64,000 nucleotides of DNA from Siderastrea radians (taxonomy: Eukaryota; Cnidaria; Anthozoa; Scleractinia; Rhizangiidae). The notes under the pieces are model-generated. The model had not been told where the DNA came from. It did not search any database and was given only the letters and a program-made list of their open reading frames with translations. Below are positions 34,601 to 46,000 of the stretch, piece by piece. The DNA is taken from the NCBI GenBank assembly GCA_964017195.1, contig OZ024890.1, positions 54,563,341 through 54,627,340 on the forward strand, written 5' to 3'. Within the stretch, counting starts at the first letter, position 1. Every line of letters begins with the position of its first letter. Made by a program: the position numbers and the translations under genes.

Positions 34601-37600
34601 CTCCCTACTTTTCTGGGTTTCAAATAAGCGCTGAAGTTGACCTCATCAGCATCCTCGTAAACAATTTCACTGCAAAGGGATAAGCAATATTACAAAATAA
34701 AAAAAAAATAGAAATAGGCTTTCCTCCATTGAATGGTGACCAAAGCATCCAAAGTTTCAAAGCATTTTTTACTTCAGAATCATAAAATAGACTAATTATT
34801 GGCAGTTGGATTGCAGGTAACTGAAACAATTTTCGATATATTTTTTTTTTTGCAAATTCTGGAATATTTTCTCAGAGGTATTGTAACTTCCCGCAGCAAC
34901 CTATCCCAAACTTTTTCCTTAACACTTTGACAGATTTCTCTGACTGTCTGACTGATCGGGTAGCCAATTAAGATGACGTTAAGGACAAGCATGACCTCCC
35001 CCAACATTTGTTGGGCCCTATTTTATTAAAAAAATATTAATAGAAAACAGCTGCTTTCTGCTCACATAACTAGATGCAAACATTTGAGGAAGTTAGGAAT
35101 GACTAACGAGTACTTATGTAATTTCTCAACTTAGATAAACTTTTAAATTCTTTCATACTCTTCTTGTTTTTGCATCAGCACACATGGCATTTTCCACTTC
35201 ACTACCTATGAACTACAGAAAACAAACTCATATAAAAAAAATCCAGCTCACCTATCCTCAAGGGTCTTTTCTGGTGATTTAGGAATTAAAAGGCTGCAAA
35301 AAGAGTACAGCAACTTAATTATTTAAAAGCGCACACGTATTGTAATGAAGCAGCTGCATTACAAGGCAAACAGTGATGATGATGATGATGATGATGATGA
35401 TGACGATAAAATTGATTGACATATTTCAACAAGTTGTAAAGACATGTTCAGGGGCCCAGGACAGCATCATGGTGTTTTGTCTTTAGGTGGTATGTGGCAA
35501 TTACAGTCAATTGACGTCACAAGTGACCAGTATTTAAATATTTGAATCAAGTCTGGAAATTTACATATCAGATTAAATGATAGAAGTATAGCAGAGAAGG
35601 ATTGAAAGTACTATAGTCACACATGACGTATATTGACTGAAAGCTTGACAAAAGCACACTAAAAACCCAGAATTAATATCACAGCAGTAGATAACAGGGG
35701 CACGTTGGCCATCGTCACCTAAATCCAACAACTGCAAGTGAAGCAATAGGCCATTTCCGAGTTGTCTTGTGCCTCTTTTTCAAATCGAGGTCTGGTGCAC
35801 AACCTTTCAGATGAAAATGAGTTTTACGTGTGAATGAGAACTCATTTTCATATGAGACTTGCTTTGAAAAAGAAGCACAAGACAACTTGAAAATGGCCGA
35901 TTGTTTTATTTAATTTTCATTTTTGGTTATTTTGGACAAAATATTTTCTGCTTTGCTGTGAAAATGATTCAACATGGTAACCAATTTCCTTATAAGGGGG
36001 CAAGGCTTATTCATTGAACCAATGAGAGAGCTAGAAATTCAACAACCGAGACAGAGAAATCAATAATATAATTAATCCTTTAAGCCCCAATTTCCACATG
36101 CATATTCTCCTCACTGTTCTCCATATATTTCTTATGTTACTAGTTGGGAGAATTTGATTAAACATCAACACATTTCATGTCTGGTGATCACTTCCTTTAT
36201 TCTCATGACCTGCATATTTGATCACCTATAATACTGTGAGGAAAAGTTAGACAGGGTTCTGTACCTTTCTTCATCCAGGATAATGTTTCCATCAGCATCA
36301 AGTTTGACACGTGGGGCTACAGCTGCACCATCAGTATCATCGTTATCAACACTCATCTCTTTGTTGTTCTGTGGTGGATTTGGTCTGGCTGGTGACCCAG
36401 AAGCAGATGGTGGACTATCCACAGTGTCATCTGTCTGTACTCCCACCACATCACTTCTGTGAAAGATGATATTTAAATTAGTATTGTATTTGTAAATATT
36501 AGGGGGTGGCAAATGGTAAATTCGAGACTTTGTGAGACATTGTTTTCTTGTGCAAGCTCGAGACTCTTTTGATTGCGAGACTGAGCTTTTAGAGTTTTCT
36601 AAATGAGAGCCCGAATTTTTTCTTTCCGTTTTTCTCTTTTTTGCGTTTTATTTCTCGTTTAAATTTAGTTTAAAATGTTTTGCTTGTTAGTTTGATATTG
36701 CATAAAATTAACAAAAAGAAAAACATTGTAAAAGACAGAAGTAAGCTAAGTAACGTAATATAATTTATGTCATGTATTGTAATGTATTTGTAATATAATT
36801 ATCCTGTGTTCGTTGTCTTAATAAAAAAATACTTCTCAAAAAAAAAACCAATTTTTTTGGGGCCATAAAAATTTGAATCCAAGACTTTCAGTTTAGTTTC
36901 AGGTAACTAAGGATTTACTTATTTCTTGAAGATTACAAATTGCTTTATTGATATTTATAATTATCGGGTGATATTACCTAAGCACACTGATCAGAGCTTC
37001 TAGTTTCATTTTATAGCCTTCCTTCATTTTTATAGTGGCCCTATAACTCCAGATGGCTATGCAACAAGATTGGTATCCTTAGATGGCTTGGTAGAAAAAG
37101 TTGAGACTCTGTGAGGTTTTGCTAAAAATTTGAGACTTCAAGACGTAGAGAATTGCTCAAAAAACAAGACTGCAAGACGCTTACAATTCAGCTGAAATTT
37201 TCAAGTTTATTAGTTGTACATTTAATAGTGGAAATGATTAGCACTACCTACACTTTTCCGTAAAACTTACTGTGAATCTGCATCATTGTCCTTTTTGTTT
37301 TTGTCTCTTGCACCCTTCTTTTTCTTTCCTGCTATGCTTGATCTGAAGCAGTGAACAGTATTAGAAATAAATTCAAAGCTCTCCTTATGACCACTCTTGT
37401 AAGCGAACAACTTTGGTTGGCACCGCAAAACCCAGTTTGAACTGTCATTTAAGCTCTTTAATTAAAAGCTCTCATAAGCGACTGGTCCGGTTAGGGCGGT
37501 TGGAGCTTATCTTTGGTTTGCTTACCATCAAACAATTAAGGGTATTGCTACTGGTCAAACTGTTTTGTGGAAAAGGTGCTTCCGTTGTAGTATTATTGTA

Positions 37601-40052
37601 CAAAACATCAGCACAGCTCAGATCAAGACTGCAGTGATGTTGCTAGCAGCTATCGACTTGATGCTGCACAAAAAAGAAAACCTTGGAAATGAACAACCTA
37701 CATATACGTAAGTTTCAATCATTTTAATTTTTATCCATTGTTTCCTCTGTATTTCTTTTCTCAACTATTGTGGGTGCCCTGTGCCTTCACATCTGAAGTC
37801 CAAGGTGCTAAGCACAACACAACTGTGCCCTCATCTGGTTTTCACGCAACAATACATTCGATTTAAAACAGATTTGTGATTCTACAAGGGTAATTGGCAG
37901 GAGTAAAGAATGCAACCACTGTTTGAGCCTTGAACACGAGAATTAATTAGGGTGATATTCAAAGAGTAGAAAGGACACCAAATGCTAGTCCCAAGGATAT
38001 CTGCTTATAATATCTACAATATAGAGGTTGAATGTCTTACGTCATAGGATTGGTCTTCGGATTATAGTAGATCAAGTGCTGCATGGTCATTTGGCTTGGA
38101 TCAGAAGGCTCCTTCAGCTTCCGAGGCCTGCCACCTCGCTTTCTTTTCACACCCTGTGTAAAAACAAACAAACATATAATCATGAGCATGCAAGTGGTGG
38201 TGTTCTGTAGTTGCTAAATCTACGAACTAGCCAGAATGACCCAAAACCACCCAGCACCCACACACACCAACAAAATCACCCAAAAAGGCTGTGGGTCTTC
38301 TTGTCTGGTTCCTCAATTTAGTAGCTGTGAATGGTATTTGCACCTGTAGTCAGGCGGAACATTATAAGTTTCATATTAACTAATGTTATTGTTTTGAGCA
38401 ACGTTTCATCGCTCATTTTTAGTTGAGCAAAAACCCGACGTGGGCAATTGATAAAAATCGATATTGGAAAACCGTTCGATAAATCGATAACTATCGATAA
38501 CAATCACGTAAACATTATCGATTGTATCGATCAATCAATAAAAATCGATACTCATACTCTTCTGGGAATTACTGTTATCAAAGTTATCGATTTTATCGAT
38601 GGATGTCAATCGTACATGTCGTTAATTTCTGACCTTGATTTTGTTTGTAAAAGACGTTTAATCGCAGTAAAATGATTGTGGTGGCTTTGTTCACGAACAA
38701 AACTGTATTGTGTATTTCAGTAAAATTAATGTGGTTTATTAAGCTGGCAGGATAACTGTGCTGTATCGACCCAAGTATCTGCGAAAGTGACATCTCGGCT
38801 ATTTACCTATCTAAGCAACCGCCAAGGAAAACGTTTTGAGTGGAAGCGACGGCAATCTTTTGTTTAACCCGATATTAGAGAGGTTGTCGTTATTATCAAA
38901 GCTCACATATTTCGACACAAAAAATGTCACCAATAAAATCGATATTTTCGATAAAACCGATAAAACTGATTGAAAAATCGAAAATTATGTGGAAAAAAAA
39001 TCATTTTGAATTCATACCTTTGTCTTGTTACCTTCCTCCTCTTCCTCGACTTCTTTGTTGAGGGTATTTGAGGTTGTCGCAGGGGTCACTCCACCGTCAG
39101 TAGCTTTCTCTTCCTCGGACAAGGTACGCAATCTCTTGCTCCCACTCATGCTGCACTCTACTGAACTTTGTTCCTTCAAACAATCAAAGATGGCAGGGTA
39201 CGCTTTTAATGGATTCTTTTAGCAGGTGAATGTAACAAGAAACAAACAAGAAAATACACTGGGCTTTAAAGCCAAGCCATTGAACATGCATTGATCTTCG
39301 GCTACAAAAAAGATCTACCAAGTAACAAAAAATAGCAGGAAATTGAATACCCAAGAAAAAAACATCATGTTTAGGGTGAGTGCAAAAACTGGATGCCTGG
39401 CAAAAACCAGAACAGCATTGGGTGCTGCATTGGACAAGCAAAAACCTAATGACATCTGCATACAGACTGCCAATCATGTAAGAAAACGGAAGTACAAGGC
39501 TAGGCTCTAAGAAGAATCACAGGGTGCCCAAAGGCCCCCAACCATGAATTCGGAGTGCCCAGCCCTTAAGCACTATGCAAAAAATGAGTTTTTCTAGTCA
39601 CCCAAAGACAAAAGTTAGTGGCCTGAGACCCCTGGGGCACTGCCAGAGCACAGCCCTGGTAATACCATGTTTATTTTTGTTTTGACTTGAAGGCTTTGAT
39701 TAGAAGAATTGGTACAGTATTCCTTCCCCTGTAAGCTCAAGCGGCTGTTTTAAACAAAACAGCCTGGAGCAAACCCTTGGCTTTAACTTTCGTTTGGGTT
39801 TAAGAAGCAATCAAAATAAATCAGTGAACAGATGCTTTGCATTATGTTGCTTTTCTAATCAGCTTTTTTCTAAAAGAGCAATGAACTTGTTCTTCTACAT
39901 TAAGCCTTCAGTCACATTTCTTAGATGATAAACAGTCTGAATATAGAAGGTGAGCTAACTTGAAGTAACCTGGATTTCACGTGAAAACTAATCATGGCCT
40001 AACTACATCAGCAAAGCCTTAACAGATCTAACAGCATTGTTAATAATCATCG

Positions 40053-40083
<31 letters not shown>

Positions 40084-43000
40084 AATCATAACAGCATTAC
40101 AAGGTCATGGGATGGCATCTTTTCATTCACACCAAATTATGTTTTGTGACATCATCAAGAGGGATATGATCACTGCCAAGATCAGCCCTGGCATCTGGTA
40201 AAATATCCTTTGCTTCAGAACAGCACCGAAGATTTGACTATACTTACACTGGTGTGTCCAACTAGATCTTGCCTAGTTGTTGTGACTGTTTCCTCATGTC
40301 TAACTTCAGGAACCTCAGGATTCTTTTCAACATTTTCCTTCGACACAGAAGAGTGTCTTCTCCTTGAAGCTAACCCTAGATTGGGTAAAACTCGCTTACG
40401 GCGAAGCAGTGAAGGAGTTGTTCCACTTTCATTAGTCTGTGTGACCACATTGTCAGAGTTCGTGTTTTTAGTTTGGGCTTGTGAAGGTTTTATCACTGGT
40501 TCTTCAGCTAAAGGTTGGGGTCTTTTCTCAGATGAGCATTTTGTTGAGGTATTTGCTTGTTGATTTCTCTCCTTAAGAGAAGGAGACTTTAAAACATCCT
40601 CACTAGCTAAACCTGCCAAACAAAACAGAAAAAAAAAACAATTTTAGAAAACTAGTCAGCTGAATGCAGTCAAACCTCTTGTAAACAACCAAAAAATGTC
40701 ATGGACATGCGGTGGTTTCTTTTGAGAGGTGATTCTAGAACATTTCCTTGTAGAAATCCCATACAGGATCCTGTAAGATCCTACAAGATTCTACCCACAT
40801 TCCCAAATAACCCTTAAATCATGTTTTATAGGATTCTACTTAGGATCCTGTAAAATCCTTCAGGATCCTGGACCAGATACACAATCCAATAGACCTAAAT
40901 ATGATTCTAAATAGGATCCTATAAGGTCCTACAGGATTTGGTAGGATTCTTATAGGAATTCAAGTGTGATCTTATCAGGATCTGGGTTAGGATCCTATAA
41001 GATCCTACTGGGATCTTCTAAAGATCTTGTATATGGAATATGTACCATATAGTGAGTTTGACTGAAAAATATAAATTTGGTCTTGTGAACAAAATAATAA
41101 TCCCTGCTCAGGGAAATTCAACACTGTACACACAGATAGTGAGACTGAGGTGTTTGTTACTTAATTAAGAAAGGTGTTTGTTCAGGGAGGTTTACCTGTG
41201 AAACACTCAACCAGTACTTAGCTCCGGTTTCTGGACTGCATAGCAACTACTATTGCTTACATGTGATGTCATCAGAATTATAAAACATTAAACTAAGGCT
41301 ACCACATGGCTACTCTTATAATATGTTCAACACAATAGTGAGATAAATCTTCAAGGAATTTTGATCTAATTCGTGGCAGCTTGAAAAACAGCAACTCTGA
41401 AAATTTCAAAAAACTGACATTTTTGCATCGCATGTTAAATTTCAGGTATCATAACATTGTAAAATTGTCATCTCTGTAAACGTGAACAGAAAGTAGGAAT
41501 GTTTATTTCATTGGCTGCCTCATTTCTTGTACGAACTTTGTTGGGTGCCATATTGGTGCCCCAAAGAGGGACACCAACATGGCAAACACATACTGTGTCT
41601 TGTATTTTTCTGAAAATTATTTTCTTGATAACTTTCTTGTGCAGAGTACTACAGACCCAGAAATTGTTGTTGCTGTTTCCGAATGTTACTCATGGAAGCA
41701 AACTCACTTATCATAATGATGAAAACCAAGAATTACCACTATTCCCTTGATGGAAAGCTTTTCCATCACTGGATTACCTCCTGGAAAATTTTTTAGTTTT
41801 ACTAATGATTTGCCAATTCTCATTTAAAACATCTGGGCAAAGAAAGACAACAACACAAAGTTTCAGTTTAGGGAAACAATAGTATTTAATATTCAACTAG
41901 TAATAATCAAAGATTAAGAGAGTGCGTTCGATTGGTTGCATTATATCAGACAGCCAACACTTCCGGTTCACAAGTTGTCACCAAGGACATGAAAGCCTTT
42001 GAGTCCTTTGCTTTCCCCTAAATGAAAGCATGGCTCTGAGCTCAGGTTTACATATTGTTTTGACTGAGAATTGCTGTGACAAGATTTGACCACGGTGAAC
42101 AAATTTTCTGCTGACGACCAATGTCCTTAAATAGGTGCTTACAATGTGCTTCAGTCAGTGGAACAGCAAGTGCCCAACTCAGCTATTATCACTTGCCTGG
42201 TTAGCCAGCACAAAAGCTCCAAAACATGTACTAACAAAGGGCCTGTAACTAAATTTCCAGCAATCTTTGATTACTTATTTACAAGAGCAAATTCCCACGA
42301 CAAATTTTCTATGACAACTGAAACTGACATGCCAGTTTAATAATCAAATACATTTGTAGCAAAACAAATTAACAAAACTTTATCATCTACACAAGCAAAT
42401 AAGGTTTGCCATAGAAAATTTGCTGGTGTGCATGGGACTTTGGGCTCTACAATGTCACAGGCAGGCATCTCAATCTACAAAATAACTGAAATCATTTCAA
42501 TTATAAACCCTTTGGTGGTTTGTGCACGACATTACATCAACGAATTTGCCAGTGATATGTTTTTAAAATGACCATTAAGGTATGCAGATTAACAAGAAAA
42601 TTTCAAGCACTACATAACGATTAATTTAATAGTATCAAGAAGCAGTTTGATGTCTCTGCTGACAAATTGGTTCACTCGCTTAAAATTCCTTGTGTCAAAA
42701 TAACAGAGGCTGGGCTGTCATGTGTCTCAACAAATGTCCTAACAGAAGTGTCCACTTTCATCCCATCAGTCTTTATCGTCATGACTTGTAACAACAACAT
42801 GAACAGGTTCTTGCTCTGAAAGTCGGCAGAAATCACTCTTAAAATTCTTTAAAGTCGGCGACAAGGAATGGCAAAATCTCTGTACGAATAATCGATGTTT
42901 TCTCGAGCGCTGTTAACATCCTACCTCAGCCACTTGTGTTTGTAAGTGGGCTTCAAACTGTGTCTCGTCAACAAACACAAAAGTTTTCCTAGAAGAGTCA

Positions 43001-46000
43001 TCTGAAAAGTCTTGTGAAAGCCTTTGTGGTCCTCGGCAGAAATCAAGAGTCTGTACGAATTCTTCAAGAGTCAGTACGAATAATCGATGTTTTGTCGACT
43101 GCTTTACATACCGTTTTACATCCTAGGTACGCCGCTTGTGTTTATAACTGGACGTGAAACTGTGTCTTGTCGACAAACTTGAAAACGTTTCTAAAAAACT
43201 CGAAGAAAATAACAAATCTGCTCTTGAAACAGCAATCAATATTTGCCTGCTCTGGTGACATTGTGTTTACATGCAAAATTGACCGTTTAGGGCCTGGGGT
43301 CATGAAAGCGAGGCCAAATTCCATACCAGTTTCCAGCCGAGCGCAGGCCCCTGAAAAATCTTTGGGGTGGGGGGGGGACTAATTTGGCATCGACAACGTC
43401 GACGATTACAGGAAATCTCGAATTTTTCTGCCTGTATAACACAGGACACCCAACACAAGATTAGGACTGCGTTCTCCTTCGTCGAACGCAATTATTAATA
43501 CAACGTCAAGATAAGATTAAAAGATTTGCAGAAGACCTGCAAATTTCGTTCAACAATGTGTGATTATGGGCAAAACTTGATGGGTCTGCATGCCAAAGTG
43601 ATATTTAAGGGTAACAATAATTCATTTTTTTATTACCTTCCTGTTTGTGTTGTTCACTGTCTTCATTACAGGATGTTGTATGCCGTCCTTGTGAAACGGA
43701 GACGTTTGTATCTTTTGTCTCTGCAGATGCATGCCTAGCTTCAGCTTTTGTTTTATCTTTGTTACCGCTGTTTGGTCGAGCACGGGCCACCGGGGTGACG
43801 GCGGGCTTGATGCGTGGTCTTCTGGATGATCCCGGTGTTGTAGCAGAGGACGTAGAAGGTGTTTTGGGTTGTGCTGTCTTGTCCACTGCACCTGCTTTTA
43901 CAGTTTCTGAACTATTATCTCCTTTGAAAAAATGAAAAAAAAATTTATAACTTCAATGAACTGTTATATCTTCAAAAATTGTTAATATTCTGTATACTGG
44001 CTTGCTTTTGTATTTTTGAATTTGATCTGTATTTAATTCTTTGTTTTGAAGGCCAACTTTCTAAGAATTTCACCTGATATCCTGGAAAAACTGTCCACTG
44101 CTATACATGTATGAAAAAAGGAAGAGCTATTGAAAATTTCATTAATGTTTATATGTAACATACAGGATCTGTTATGTAATTTAGATTTCTTCACAAGCTT
44201 TATTCCTTTTCAAGGGCCCTTTTACTGCACACACATGACACAGTGTAGACAAAGTAGACAACAGGCATACTAACCCACAAAAGCAGTTAACCTACTGTCT
44301 CGCATAATGGAGGTTGGGTGCCTGGGATATCCAGGGGCCTCCACTGTGGTCAGCCGGCCCCCAGATGAACTACTCCATTACTGGCAAATCCCTGGACCCC
44401 AGCCATGAGCCCCACACACCCCGGCACCCGTCACACTGACTTAGTCAGTGGAGAGAAAAACAAAAAGAAGTAATTAAATGTAAATATCGGTATCGCAGAG
44501 GTCAGGGTTCGAATCCCGGCAAGCTTGATTTTTTCGGGCTTTCTTTTCGTAACTGCATAAGTTGCGTTAATAACTGCGAGGATCTTATTTACATTTAATT
44601 CGTCATTCCGCAGTTCAAATATCTGAATTCTCATATATTCATAACTTCTTCTTCATCTTTCCCGAGTATATTACGAACCAATTTAATGACCAGCTCCCAG
44701 TTGGCTTATTAGCTCAATTGGTTAGAGCGCTGCACCGGTATCGCAGAGGTCAGGGTTCGAATCCCGGCAAGCTTGATTTTTTCGGGCTTTCTTTTCGTAA
44801 CTGCATAAGTTGCGTTAATAACTGCGAGGATCTTATTTACATTTAATTCGTCATTCCGCAGTTCAAATATCTGAATTCTCATATATTCATAACTTCTTCT
44901 TCATCTTTCCCGAGTATATTACGAACCAATTTAATGACCAGCTCCCAGTTGGCTTATTAGCTCAATTGGTTAGAGCGCTGCACCGGTATCGCAGAGGTCA
45001 GGGTTCGAATCCCGGCAAGCCTGATTTTTTCGGGCTTTCTTTTTGCAACTGCATAAGTTACGTTAATAACTGCGAGGATCTTATTTACATTTAATTCTTC
45101 ATTCCGCAGTTCAAATATATGAATTCTCATATATTCATAACTTCAAAAAGAAGTAAATAAAACAAATAAGAGGGAGGGAGGGCCGGGGTAGAAAAAACAA
45201 GCAGAACGCTGCAAAATACCTAGACAAAACATGTGCAAGCAGTCACAGCCCGCCATTGCAGTAAACTACGCAAACTGAGCCTGACGGCACCTGAACAACC
45301 GCTGACCACCACCGCTTGATAACCATATGCTCGTTGTAGGTTAACTTGGTTAAATACATTTAACCTCATATAACAGACACACCCCCGAGTATCAAGGAAA
45401 TATGTCATCCCTAGAATCCAGGGCCAGGTTGTTCAAAGCAGGATTAAGCTAATCCAGGATTAGTGTCAATTTCTAATTCACTTTAATCCACGACAATGTG
45501 GATTCCAGTATATTATTTTCTCTGAACAAATATATTTGACTTTTGCTGTTTGAAATTGTCACGTAAAATTTGCAGGAGTAATGCTTTTAAACAACAGAAT
45601 CGGAAGCCTTGGACAACATTTAACCCAGGGTTAGCACTGAATCGGCTTTTGAAAGGACCAGGTCCAGAACAGCTACACCTCCACCTCACTTAAACTGAAG
45701 CAACATAATAGATCATAGAGCGGTTTTCAATTGAGTGTCGAAAGTAATTTGCGTTTTGCTTTGGTTTTGCTTTACGTCGCTCTGTGATTGGTTAAAGCAT
45801 CTCGCGCCACTTTCTCGACCAATCAGAAGTAAAACTCAAACCAATTGCGACTTGCTCGCATGCGTTTTCTGGCGCTTGGCGCTAGTGACATGTATTTGCT
45901 TCGAGTTCTGATTGGTTCATTAGATAATTTGTGTTTGTTGTGATTGGCTGGGATAATTACTTTGGTTTTGGTCTTACGACACTCATTTGAAAAGCGCTGT

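Noticed and set aside
34792..35007. 71-codon minus-strand frame in a BDP1 intron
   Set aside because: Looks fairly protein-like, but has no known domain, lies between BDP1 exons 8 and 9 and would break the phase; probably repeat-derived.
44704..44775. tRNA gene (and a copy at 44952-45023)
   Set aside because: A and B boxes are perfect, but the acceptor stem is mismatched, position 33 would be C, and the sequence is part of a 248-bp repeated SINE unit.
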